Below, piece by piece: positions 42,950 through 55,172 of a stretch of 64,000 bases of DNA. Made by a program: the position numbers and the translations under genes. A model generated the notes under the pieces. It searched no databases, was not told the origin of the DNA, and saw only the letters and a program-made list of their open reading frames with translations. How positions within the stretch are numbered: position 1 is the stretch's first letter; each line of letters starts with the position of its first letter. The DNA is from Tiliqua scincoides (Eukaryota > Chordata > Lepidosauria > Squamata > Scincidae), in assembly GCF_035046505.1 (NCBI RefSeq), contig NC_089823.1:227996604-228060603 (forward strand), given 5' to 3'.

Positions 42950-45059
42950 AATGATTGACTGCTATTCCAGCCAATGGGAGAAGTGCATGCTGGGCTACTC
43001 AGCTCTTGTTTCCTGCCTCACAAATTAACAATGTGTTCTATAGCACTGTCTTGTACAGTGCTTAACTCTCTGGAATGGATTCTCTGCATCAGGAGAGGTG
43101 TTGCCGTACTTGATAGGGGGAAAAGCACCCATGTCATGAAATTGGATGACCCAAGGCAAAATCAGCTGCTTTTATGGAGTCATCAACACCTGGGAGTTTT
43201 ATTTATGAATCAGGAACTTACGAATCCCGCCACAGTCAAGGCTCATGAATTGAACTTTGGACACTGCAGGGAATTGTATGCAAGAGTCACTGGTTCTGCT
43301 GTCATTCCCAACTTTTATCCATGTCCATAACAGCCCTGAAGTGGATGCCGCCTGTGAGAGAACTAATGGAACGTGCAAACCAGGTGCATTATTTTTGCTG
43401 TTTTAACTGCCATTGGCATTTTTATAGCTTTGAACTACATAACAATGACTTTTCATGGAGAATTTTCTCTTTAATAAGCTGATTAATTCTGGGAATGAAA
43501 ACTATCAAGTGCTTTCTCTCAGCAAGACAGGTTGTGGGTGCCATGAAAGAGAAATACTACAAGGGGCAGTCAGAGGCATACAGTATATATCTCTGAGATA
43601 GCATCTGGAAGAGAAGGATTGCAGCTCAAATATGCAGCGCATTGGGTTGATGCTCAGAACTGTTCCTGAGCATATATAGGGCATAGCTAGACATGCTGTG
43701 GGAGCAGGTAGACCTGGACTCCAAAGACTATTCTAGCTGTTGCCACCTGTCTCGTCCCCCCCGGTTCTGTTTCACCTGCTTCCCCTTTGGGAAGGGACCC
43801 AAAAGAAACTTTGTACACCCTGATAAAACTCCTCATGGAAATGTGTACCCCAGGCTTCACAAATCCTTTCTTTCAATAATCATCTTTCAGGCAGAAAGCA
43901 GACTTGACTATAGTTTGCTGTGGATCTTAACTCCATTTACCTCTATTCCCATAGCTTTGTGGGATTAATAGCCCCATGGGCAAAGATAGGAAGAGTTACA
44001 CATCTTCCAAGTAAAGCAAGTCCTCTCCTGCTTGCTTTCCTCTCTGCATCAGTGGTAAGTTAGTTCTTATGACAACTGCTTTTGTGCCTGGGCAGAGATG
44101 TTGAATGGAACAGAACATGCCAGATGAGACAATCTTTTCTCTTTTGAGTGATCCATTGTACTGGAGAAGTTAGTGTTCTGTGATGGAAAGGTAGGAACAA
44201 TCTAATAAGACAACAAGCAGTGTAAAAAATAATCACTTTTTATTAAGATTTAATACAGGAGTTTCCATTTTAAACCAGAGTACGTTTGTCTATTTTTATC
44301 CAACAGCGCTGTTGCTAACTTTGATAGAAGGCCAACTTGAGACTGTGTGTTGTGACAACTGTTGTCCTTGCAGGAATAAAGTCTCTGGAGGTATACACTG
44401 TTGAAAGTGTCTGTTCAAATATGCGTTGAACCAATTCCTGATCAAATGGGAATTACTGGATTTCTATAATCCCTCCATGCTTTTCTTCAATCGAATCAGA
44501 GGAGTCAATGAAACTATATGGATGCTGGTCACATAGACCTGCTGTAAATTTTTCCTCTCTCATCTGCTGTGCATGGACAAAGCTTTGCAAGAAAGAAGTT
44601 AGGATGGAAGCAGCCAGAGATTGCTCAGACTGCCATCCTTGATGTCTTCCAGCTGGAGCAATGGTAGTCACCCTATAAGAATATTGTATTGCAGGCAAGG
44701 GGAAGTTGGGCACGAAAGGCCCAATCAGTAGGGCTTGCAGGCCTGGCTGTGTTTGCCTCTGTCCAAGAAAAGTACCAATGTCTAAATAAACACAAACTCC
44801 TTCCCACAATTGGGAAGGCAAGGACTCCATGAAAACAGGAGTGTACCTGTTGCCACAATATTACAATAGAAAGATAGAGGAAGAATGGAAATGGGACATG
44901 ATAGTAGTTTTCACAATGCTCTAATTCTTGCACTGCTTATTCTCTTTTCCACCTTACTTTTTTGTTTGGAAAGAATTGAAAATCTTGAAGTTGTGTTAAA
45001 AGTTTCTCTGCACATAAAGGTGTTCTCCTTTTCTTTTCCTCCCCATTTCACTCTCCTAT
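42950..45059. other. Unique DNA, no gene supported
   Basis: Frames of 90-125 codons lack domains. 43380-43510 (AATAAGCTGATTAATTCTGG) has enhancer-like AT motifs. Nothing else recognised. Confidence 0.4.
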
Positions 45060-46183
45060 CACTGCCTCTGTAATCTCAGATATGAATTTTTTAGTCTTTC
45101 TTCTGACTTCTGCCTCAGTTTCCCCAATACCCTTTCTTTCCTTCCTTCCAATTTGGCTCTCATCCTCCCATACACAGTTTCTGACCATCCCCCCTCAGTT
45201 TTTTTTTTTTTTCCTTTCCTTTCCATTTCTCTCTTATTCATTCTCGCTTTCATGATCACACTTTTCTACTGCTTGGCTTTTTAATTCCCTTTCTCCACTC
45301 TCTCCAACCTCCTCCCTAAATTCACCACTGTCATTCTCTTTTATTCCTCCTCCTCTCTTCACATTGAGATGAGCTTAACTTGGCCACACTGAGCTATCTT
45401 CTTTCAGCATTTTCTTTCTTAAAGCATCAGGCTCAATCTGGTACATCTTGGCTCTATTTTCTTTCTTCTTTTCTGTCTCTCATTATACAGGCCTACAAAA
45501 TTGAGGGCCAGAAAAGTTTTTCCCAAAATGTATGGTGGTTTGATATGAACTTGGGGTACCAATTCCAAAAATGGCATCTGTTTTGCCCTATCACCTCCAG
45601 TTTTGGAGATACAGTATAGCCTCATTAGTGAATGGTTCAAGCAGCTTCCTCATGAGGTGAGAAAAGGGTCAAAGTGGCCACACTGAGCTCTTTTTTCTTC
45701 CTTCTCTTTATATTAGCAGTCTCTATTTGGACACTAATTATCTCTCCTTTATTCCCTTTTTTCCCCTTTCCCACCAGTTAACTCCCTTTTATTCCTTGTC
45801 TTCAATCTTTCATTGCCAGTTTTGATTGGGCCACTACTTACCTGTGTCTCAATCCCCTTTCCACTGAGCTTTCTTTATTCCAACTTCCCTCCCCATGTTA
45901 TCAGGCTCAAATTTGCCACACTTAGCTCTCTTTTATTCCTCCTTTTCTTTCTTACCTTATCAGGCTCAATTATTAGGCCAACACTTACCTGGGTCTTATT
46001 TATTTTTTTTCCTACTGAGCTCTCCCTCATTCCATGTTTTATGAATTTCCATTTCTCCACACTTACGTCTCTTTTATTCCATCTCCTTGCACTATGATGC
46101 TCTATTTGGTCACCACTTAACTCTCCCCTTTCTTCTTTCCCACTGAGAGATTCTGTTCTCCTTCTCTTTTTTCTTACTTTACC
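45060..46183 (+). repeat. Pyrimidine-rich minisatellite, left flank of the array
   Basis: Degenerate repeats of about 70 bp, often paired to about 140 bp, with GAGCTCTCTTTTATTCC, TTTTCTTTCTTA and ATCAGGCTCAATTTGGCCAC as the recurring parts. 45925-46020 is closely matched by 55880-55975 on the far side of the array. Strong strand asymmetry (C/T on plus). Confidence 0.75.
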
Positions 46184-47979
46184 TGAACGTTGTACATGGA
46201 ACTGCACATCTGTTCGCTGTGCTTGGTCAGTTCTGGAGCTCAATCTTCCTTGCAAATCAGCCTCCTAGCCCTTTTTCTGTGTTGGCGCCAGATGGCTAAG
46301 CCCATGGGCAGGGAGAAGTAATGTGTTGGAAAGGTCTCGTGTTCCTCGCAGTGGCAGGAAGTCGTCAAGGGAAGGAGCTGGTCGTGTTGGGGTCGGGGCT
46401 GCTGTCCGAGGGAGCTGGACTTGCGTCTGGGCTCTGGCGCAGCCCCCTCTCCTGCTGTGCGCCGGGATTCGTTCCTTACCCTTGGCCAGGACGGATGGCT
46501 TAACCTTCCTGGGCCCTGGTCACTGAACCTGCTCTTGACAGTCCTGGAGCGCTAGAACAGGTTCATCCTCTCCATTTGACCTCCTGACCCTTTCTGATGC
46601 AATCAACAACCTACCAAAACCCACCTGCCTGTTTTGCATCCTGCTCACTTTTATGTAAGCCCCAGGAAACCAGTGGCAGGATAAATCATGTGTTACAACA
46701 TGGTGAAATAATAATATAGTAATCATGTGAAGTGATTTCTCTTATTCTCAGCTTATGGGGAGTGAACAGTCCCAGTCCAAGGGGGGTATAATGACCAAGC
46801 CCAAATTAAGAAGTGGAGTTTTATTAAAGGCCGGAGCCAAGTGTTTGCTCCAGGGAGTGGGAACCGGACCCGATGCAATCAGGTTATTCCACAGGAGGAG
46901 AAGCTGCCAGTATCGGGAACAAGAGAAATCATTTCACATGATAACTATATGAATATTTCACCATAATATAACACACGATTTATTCTGCCATTGGTTTCCT
47001 GCGGCATACATAGAAGTGAGAAACATGCGAAACGGGTAGATGGATTTTGGTAGCTGGTTGACAGCCTCAGAAAGGGTCAGGCGGTCAAATGGAGAGGAGG
47101 CACCGGTTATAGAGCTCCAGGACTGTCCAAGAGCCGGTTCAGTGACCAGGGCCCAGGAAGGTTAAGCCATCTGTCCTGGCCAAGGGGAAGGAAGGAATCC
47201 CGGCGCACAGCGGGAGAGGGGGCTGCGCCAGAGCCCAGAGGCCATGCCAGGTCCCTGGGTCAGCAGCCCCGCCCCCAAGACGACCAGGTACTTTCCTTGA
47301 GGGGTTCCAGTCACTGCGAGGAGCAGGAGAGCTTTCCAGCACATTAGTTCTCCCGACCCGTGTCTTTTGCGGGGCTGGGGGAGCGGTCAGGAACAATGTG
47401 GATTTGCCATCTGGCACAACTCTGAAAAAGGGCTAGCAGGATTGAAAATTTGCAAGCAGGATTGAGGAATGAGCTCCAGAACTGGCTTAGAGCAAGCACG
47501 GCAAACAGGACAGCATATGGGGATTGAACAGTCCCAGTTCAGGGGAAGGAAAAAGGCCTAGTCCAGATTAGGAAGTGGGTTGGCACTAAAGGCCAGAGCC
47601 GAGTGTTTGCTCCAAGGGAGTGGGACCCGGACCCCAGTTCAATCGGTTTTTCCCCAGGAGGGGGCGCTGTCAGTATCAGGAACAAGAGAAATCATTTCTC
47701 ATGATTGATATATTATTATTTCGCCTTCATGTAGCACATGATTTATTCTGCCAATGGTTTCCTGGGGCATACATAGAAGTGAGAAAGATGCGAAACGGGT
47801 AGCTGGGTTTTGGTAGCTTGTTGATAGACTCAGAAAGGGTCAGGCGGTCAAATGGATAGGTTACTGCCTCCGCGAGGAACAGGAGAGCCTTCCAACACTT
47901 TAGTTCTCCCGACCCATGTCTTTTGTGGGGCTAAGGACTGAGGGATCGGTCAGAAATTATGTAGTTTTTCCATGAACAT
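46184..47979. repeat. Array unit 1, variant A (1796 bp)
   Basis: First unit; its left border joins the pyrimidine minisatellite at TTACC|TGAACGTTG. Variant-A markers are GCCCCAGGAAACCAG and GTGGGAACCGGACCCGATGC. It opens with the inverted LTR-like block. Confidence 0.9.
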
Positions 47980-49776
47980 TGAACGTTGTACATGGAACTG
48001 CACATCTGTTCGCTGTGCTTGGTCAGTTCTGGAGCTCAATCTTCCTTGCAAATCAGCCTCCTAGCCCTTTTTCTGTGTTGGCGCCAGATGGCTAAGCCCA
48101 TGGGCAGGGAGAAGTAATGTGTTGGAAAGGTCTCGTGTTCCTCGCAGTGGCAGGAAGTCGTCAAGGGAAGGAGCTGGTCGTGTTGGGGTCGGGGCTGCTG
48201 TCCGAGGGAGCTGGACTTGCGTCTGGGCTCTGGCGCAGCCCCCTCTCCTGCTGTGCGCCGGGATTCGTTCCTTACCCTTGGCCAGGACGGATGGCTTAAC
48301 CTTCCTGGGCCCTGGTCACTGAACCTGCTCTTGACAGTCCTGGAGCGCTAGAACAGGTTCGTCCTCTCCATTTGACCTCCTGACCCTTTCTGATGCAATC
48401 AACAACCTACCAAAACCCACCTGCCTGTTTTGCATCCTGCTCACTTTTATGTAAGCCCCTTGAAACCAGTGGCAGGATAAATCATGTGTTACAACATGGT
48501 GAAATAATAATATAGTAATCATGTGAAGTGATTTCTCTTATTCTCAGCATATGGGGAGTGAACAGTCCCAGTCCAAGGGAGGTATAATGGCCAAGCCCAA
48601 ATTAAGAAGTGGAGTTTTATTAAAGGCCGGAGCCAAGTGTTTGCTCCAGGGAGTGGAACCCGGACCCCAATGCAATCAGGTTATTCCACAGGTGGAGAAG
48701 CTGCCAATATTGGGAACAGGAGAAATCATTTCACATGATAACTATATGAATATTTCACCATAATATAACACACGATTTATTCTGCCATTGGTTTCCTGCG
48801 GCATACATAGAAGTGAGAAACATGCGAAACGGGTAGATGGATTTTGGTAGCTGGTTGACAGCCTCAGAAAGGGTCAGGCGGTCAAACGGAGAGGAGGCAC
48901 CGGTTATAGAGCTCCAGGACTGTCCAAGAGCCGGTTCAGTGACCAGGGCCCAGGAAGGTTAAGCCATCTGTCCTGGCCAAGGGGAAGGAAGGAATCCCGG
49001 CGCACAGCGGGAGAGGGGGCTGCGCCAGAGCCCAGAGGCCATGCCAGGTCCCTGGGTCAGCAGCCCCGCCCCCAAGACGACCAGGTCCTTTCCTTGAGGG
49101 GTTCCAGTCACTGCGAGGAGCAGGAGATCTTTCCAGCACATTAGTTCTCCCGACCTGTGTCTTTTGCGGGGCTGGGGGAGCGGTCAGGAACAATGTGGAT
49201 TTGCCATCTGGCACAACTCTGAAAAAGGGCTAGCAGGATTGAAAATTTGCAAGCAGGATTGAGGAATGAGCTCCAGAACTGGCTTAGAGCAAGCACGGCA
49301 AACAGGACAGCATATGGGGATTGAACAGTCCCAGTTCAGGGGAAGGAAAAAGGCCTAGTCCAGATTAGGAAGTGGGTTGGCACTAAAGGCCAGAGCCGAG
49401 TGTTTGCTCCAAGGGAGTGGGACCCGGACCCCAGTTCAATCAGTTTTTCCCCAGGAGGGGGCGCTGTCAGTATCAGGAACAAGAGAAATCATTTCTCATG
49501 ATTGATATATTATTATTTCACCTTCATGTAGCACATGATTTATTCTGCCAATGGTTTCCTGGGGCATACATAGAAGTGAGAAAGATGCGAAACGGGTAGC
49601 TGGGTTTTGGTAGCTTATTGATAGACTCAGAAAGGGTCAGGCGGTCAAATGGATAGGTTACTGCCTCCGCGAGGAACAGGAGAGCCTTCCAACACTTTAG
49701 TTCTCCCGACCCATGTCTTTTGTGGGGCTAAGGACTGAGGGATCGGTCAGAAATTATGTAGTTTTTCCATGAACAT
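47980..49776. repeat. Array unit 2, variant B (1797 bp)
   Basis: Variant-B markers GCCCCTTGAAACCAG and GTGGAACCCGGACCCCAATG replace the A forms. Otherwise nearly identical to unit 1. Confidence 0.9.
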
Positions 49777-51592
49777 TGAACGTTGTACATGGAACTGCAC
49801 ATCTGTTCGCTGTGCTTGGTCAGTTCTGGAGCTCAATCTTCCTTGCAAATCAGCCTCCTAGCCCTTTTTCTGTGTTGGCGCCAGATGGCTAAGCCCATGG
49901 GCAGGGAGAAGTAATGTGTTGGAAAGGTCTCGTGTTCCTCGCAGTGGCAGGAAGTCGTCAAGGGAAGGAGCTGGTCGTGTTGGGGTCGGGGCTGCTGTCC
50001 GAGGGAGCTGGACTTGCGTCTGGGCTCTGGCGCAGCCCCCTCTCCTGCTGTGCGCCGGGATTCGTTCCTTACCCTTGGCCAGGACGGATGGCTTAACCTT
50101 CCTGGGCCCTGGTCACTGAACCTGCTCTTGACAGTCCTGGAGCGCTAGAACAGGTTCGTCCTCTCCATTTGACCTCCTGACCCTTTCTGATGCAATCAAC
50201 AACCTACCAAAACCCACCTGCCTGTTTTGCATCCTGCTCACTTTTATGTAAGCCCCAGGAAACCAGTGGCAGGATAAATCATGTGTTACAACATGGTGAA
50301 ATAATAATATAGTAATCATGTGAAGTGATTTCTCTTATTCTCAGCTTATGGGGAGTGAACAGTCCCAGTCCAAGGGGGGTATAATGGCCAAGCCCAAATT
50401 AAGAAGTGGAGTTTTATTAAAGACCGGAGCCAAGTGTTTGCTCCAGGGAGTGGGAACCGGACCCGATGCAATCAGGTTATTCCACAGGTGGAGAAGCTGC
50501 CAATATTGGGAACAGGAGAAATCATTTCACATGATAACTATATGAATATTTCACCATAATATAACACACGATTTATTCTGCCATTGGTTTCCTGCAGCAT
50601 ACATAGAAGTGAGAAACATGCGAAATGGGTAGATGGATTTTGGTAGCTGGTTGACAGCCTCAGAAAGGGTCAGGCGGTCAAACGGAGAGGAGGCACCGGT
50701 TATAGAGCTCCAGGACTGTCCAAGAGCTGGTTCAGTGACCAGGGCCCAGGAAGGTTAAGCCATCTGTCCTGGCCAAGGGGAAGGAAGGAATCCCGGCGCA
50801 CAGCGGGAGAGGGGGCTGCGCCAGAGCCCAGAGGCCATGCCAGGTCCCTGGGTCAGCAGCCCCGCCCCCAAGACGACCAGGTCCTTTCCTTGAGGGGTTC
50901 CAGTCACTGCGAGGAGCAGGAGAGCTTTCCAGCACATTAGTTCTCCCGACCCGTGTCTTTTGCGGGGCTGGGGGAGCGGTCAGGAACAATGTGGATTTGC
51001 CATCTGGCACAACTCTGAAAAAGGGCTAGCAGGATTGAAAATTTGCAAGCAGGACTGAAAATTTGCAAGCAGGATTGAGGAATGAGCTCCAGAACTGGCT
51101 TAGAGCAAGCACGGCAAACAGGACAGCATATGGGGATTGAACAGTCCCAGTTCAGGGGAAGGAAAAAGGCCTAGTTCAGATTAGAAAGTGGGTTGGCACT
51201 AAAGGCCAGAGCCGAGTGTTTGCTCCAAGGGAGTGGGACCCGGACCCCAGTTCAATCAGTTTTTCCCCAGGAGGGGGCGCTGTCAGTATCAGGAACAAGA
51301 GAAATCATTTCTCATGATTGATATATTATTATTTCGCCTTCATGTAGCACATGATTTATTCTGCCAATGGTTTCCTGGGGCATACATAGAAGTGAGAAAG
51401 ATGCGAAACGGGTAGCTGGGTTTTGGTAGCTTGTTGATAGACTCAGAAAGGGTCAGGCGGTCAAATGGATATGTTACTGCCTCCGCGAGGAACAGGAGAG
51501 CCTTCCAACACTTTAGTTCTCCCGACCCATGTCTTTTGTGGGGCTAAGGACTGAGGGATCGGTCAGAAATTATGTAGTTTTTCCATGAACAT
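49777..51592. repeat. Array unit 3, variant A (1816 bp)
   Basis: Carries A markers and an extra 20-bp copy of CTGAAAATTTGCAAGCAGGA near 51055, shared only with unit 4. Confidence 0.9.
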
Positions 51593-53409
51593 TGAACGTT
51601 GTACATGGAACTGCACATCTGTTCGCTGTGCTTGGTCAGTTCTGGAGCTCAATCTTCCTTGCAAATCAGCCTCCTAGCCCTTTTTCTGTGTTGGCGCCAG
51701 ATGGCTAAGCCCATGGGCAGGGAGAAGTAATGTGTTGGAAAGGTCTCGTGTTCCTCGCAGTGGCAGGAAGTCGTCAAGGGAAGGAGCTGGTCGTGTTGGG
51801 GTCGGGGCTGCTGTCCGAGGGAGCTGGACTTGCGTCTGGGCTCTGGCGCAGCCCCCTCTCCTGCTGTGCGCCGGGATTCGTTCCTTACCCTTGGCCAGGA
51901 CGGATGGCTTAACCTTCCTGGGCCCTGGTCACTGAACCTGCTCTTGACAGTCCTGGAGCGCTAGAACAGGTTCGTCCTCTCCATTTGACCTCCTGACCCT
52001 TTCTGATGCAATCAACAACCTACCAAAACCCACCTGCCTGTTTTGCATCCTGCTCACTTTTATGTAAGCCCCTTGAAACCAGTGGCAGGATAAATCATGT
52101 GTTACAACATGGTGAAATAATAATATAGTAATCATGTGAAGTGATTTCTCTTATTCTCAGCATATGGGGAGTGAACAGTCCCAGTCCAAGGGAGGTATAA
52201 TGGCCAAGCCCAAATTAAGAAGTGGAGTTTTATTAAAGGCCGGAGCCAAGTGTTTGCTCCAGGGAGTGGAACCCGGACCCCAATGCAATCAGGTTATTCC
52301 ACAGGTGGAGAAGCTGCCAATATTGGGAACAGGAGAAATCATTTCACATGATAACTATATGAATATTTCACCATAATATAACACACGATTTATTCTGCCA
52401 TTGGTTTCCTGCGGCATACATAGAAGTGAGAAACATGCGAAACGGGTAGATGGATTTTGGTAGCTGGTTGACAGCCTCAGAAAGGGTCAGGCGGTCAAAC
52501 GGAGAGGAGGCACCGGTTATAGAGCTCCAGGACTGTCCAAGAGCCGGTTCAGTGACCAGGGCCCAGGAAGGTTAAGCCATCTGTCCTGGCCAAGGGGAAG
52601 GAAGGAATCCCGGCGCACAGCGGGAGAGGGGGCTGCGCCAGAGCCCAGAGGCCATGCCAGGTCCCTGGGTCAGCAGCCCCGCCCCCAAGACGACCAGGTC
52701 CTTTCCTTGAGGGGTTCCAGTCACTGCGAGGAGCAGGAGAGCTTTCCAGCACATTAGTTCTCCCGACCTGTGTCTTTTGCGGGGCTGGGGGAGCGGTCAG
52801 GAACAATGTGGATTTGCCATCTGGCACAACTCTGAAAAAGGGCTAGCAGGATTGAAAATTTGCAAGCAGGACTGAAAATTTGCAAGCAGGATTGAGGAAT
52901 GAGTTCCAGAACTGGCTTAGAGCAAGCACGGCAAACAGGACAGCATATGGGGATTGAACAGTCCCAGTTCAGGGGAAGGAAAAAGGCCTAGTCCAGATTA
53001 GGAAGTGGGTTGGCACTAAAGGCCAGAGCCGAGTGTTTGCTCCAAGGGAGTGGGACCCGGACCCCAGTTCAATCAGTTTTTCCCCAGGAGGGGGTGCTGT
53101 CAGTATCAGGAACAAGAGAAATCATTTCTCATGATTGATATATTATTATTTCGCCTTCATGTAGCACATGATTTATTCTGCCAATGGTTTCCTGGGGCAT
53201 ACATAGAAGTGAGAAAGATGCGAAACGGGTAGCTGGGTTTTGGTAGCTTATTGATAGACTCAGAAAGGGTCAGGCGGTCAAATGGATAGGTTACTGCCTC
53301 CGCGAGGAACAGGAGAGCCTTCCAACACTTTAGTTCTCCCGACCCATGTCTTTTGTGGGGCTAAGGACTGAGGGATTGGTCAGAAATTATGTAGTTTTTC
53401 CATGAACAT
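51593..53409. repeat. Array unit 4, variant B (1817 bp)
   Basis: Carries B markers like unit 2 and the 20-bp extra copy like unit 3. It is thus a mosaic, as expected from unequal exchange. Confidence 0.9.
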
Positions 53410-55172
53410 TGAACGTTGTACATGGAACTACACATCTGTTCGCTGTGCTTGGTCAGTTCTGGAGCTCAATCTTCCTTGCAAATCAGCCTCCTAGCCCTTT
53501 TTCTGTGTTGGCGCCAGATGGCTAAGCCCATGGGCAGGGAGAAGTAATGTGTTGGAAAGGTCTCGTGTTCCTCGCAGTGGCAGGAAGTCGTCAAGGGAAG
53601 GAGCTGGTCGTGTTGGGGTCGGGGCTGCTGTCCGAGGGAGCTGGACTTGCGTCTGGGCTCTGGCGCAGCCCCCTCTCCTGCTGTGCGCCGGGATTCGTTC
53701 CTTACCCTTGGCCAGGACGGATGGCTTAACCTTCCTGGGCCCTGGTCACTGAACCTGCTCTTGACAGTCCTAGAGCTCTAGAACAGGTTCGTCCTCTCCA
53801 TTTGACCTCCTGACCCTTTCTGATGCAATCATCAACCTACCAAACCCACCTGCCTGTTTTGCATCCTGCTCACTTTTATGTAAGCCCCAGGAAACCAATG
53901 GCAGGATAAATCATGTGTTACAATATGGTGAAATAATAATATAGTAATCATGTGAAGTGATTTCTCTTATTCTCAGCATATGGGGAGTGAACAGTCCCAG
54001 TCCAAGGGAGGTATAATGGCCAAGCCCAAATTAAGAAGTGGAGTTTTATTAAAGGCCGGAGCCAAGTGTTTGCTCCAGGGAGTGGGAACCGGACCTGATG
54101 CAATCAGGTTATTCCACAGGAGGTGAAGCTGCCAGTATCGGGAAAAAGAGAAATCATTTCACATGATAACTATATGAATATTTCACCATAATATAACACA
54201 CGATTTATTCTGCCATTGGTTTCCTGCGGCATACATAGAAGTGAGAAACATGCGAAACGGGTAGATGGATTTTGGTAGCTGGTTGACAGCCTCAGAAAGG
54301 GTCAGGCGGTCAAATGGAGAGGAGGCACCGGTTATAGAGCTCCAGGACTGTCCAAGAGCCGGTTCAGTGACCAGGGCCCAGGAAGGTTAAGCCATCTGTC
54401 CTGGCCAAGGGGAAGGAAGGAATCCCGGTGCACAGCGGGAGAGGGGGCTGCGCCAGAGCCCAGAGGCCATGCCAGGTCCCTGGGTCAGCAGCCCCGCCCC
54501 CAAGACGACCAGGTCCTTTCCTTGAGGGGTTCCAGTCACTGCGAGGAGCAGGAGAGCTTTCCAGCACATTAGTTCTCCCGACCTGTGTCTTTTGCGGGGC
54601 TGGGGGAGCGGTCAGGAACAATGTGGATTTGCCATCTGGCACAACTCTGAAAAAGGGCTAGGAGGCTCGTTTGCAAGCAGGATTGAGGAATGAGCTCCAG
54701 AACTGGCTTAGAGCAAGCACGGCAAACAGGACAGCATATGGGGATTGAACAGTCCCAGTTCAGGGGAAGGAAAATGGCCTAGTCCAGATTAGGAAGTGGG
54801 TTTGCTCTAAAGGCCAGAGCCGAGTGTTTGCTCCAAGGGAGTGGGACCCGGACCCCAGTTCAATCAGTTTTTCCCCAGGAGGGGGCGCTGTCAATATCAG
54901 GAACAAGATAATTATATATCAATCACGAGAAATGATTTATTTCGCCTTCATGTAGCACATGATTTATTCTGCCAATGGTTTCCTGGGGCATACATAGAAG
55001 TGGGAAAGATGCAAAACTGGTAGCTGGGTTTTGGTAGCTTGTTGATAGCCTCAGAAAGGGTCAGGCAGTCAAATGGATAGGTTACTGCCTCCGCGAGGAA
55101 CAGGAGAGCCTTCCAACACTTTAGTTCTCCCAACCCATGTCTTTTGTGTGGCTAAGGACTGAGGGAGCGGTG
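53410..55172. repeat. Array unit 5, variant A-like, more diverged
   Basis: Has A markers but more private differences than the inner units, as expected for an edge unit less often homogenised. Homology stops at GAGGGAGCGGT, followed by the right-hand minisatellite. Confidence 0.85.

Larger units (their letters stand above)
46184..55172. repeat. Tandem array of five 1.8-kb LTR-derived units with internal inversion
   Basis: Unit starts are at 46184, 47980, 49777, 51593 and 53410, each at TGAACGTTGTACATGG. Units differ from each other by only scattered bases. Each unit has an inverted block (about 560 bp), a short spacer beginning ATGGGGAGTGAACAG, the same block forward, a second spacer (ATGGGGATTGAACAG) and a shorter forward block. 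Blocks within a unit are much more diverged than units are from each other. At 46281-46290 the minus strand reads TGGCGCCAAC just after a block end GCCA-TC. That is where a retrovirus has its tRNA-Lys primer-binding site after the LTR end CA. I infer old, broken retroviral LTR plus leader pieces, recently amplified as a satellite. Confidence 0.9.

Noticed and set aside
46321-55023. Recurring 60-92-codon frames in the array
   Set aside because: They repeat only because the units repeat; composition is Pro/Gly/Leu-rich, they overlap on both strands, and no independent sign of coding is seen.
46184-55172. CRISPR array or protein-coding gene cluster
   Set aside because: Units are 1.8 kb without spacers or coding signs, and the setting is a vertebrate genome.
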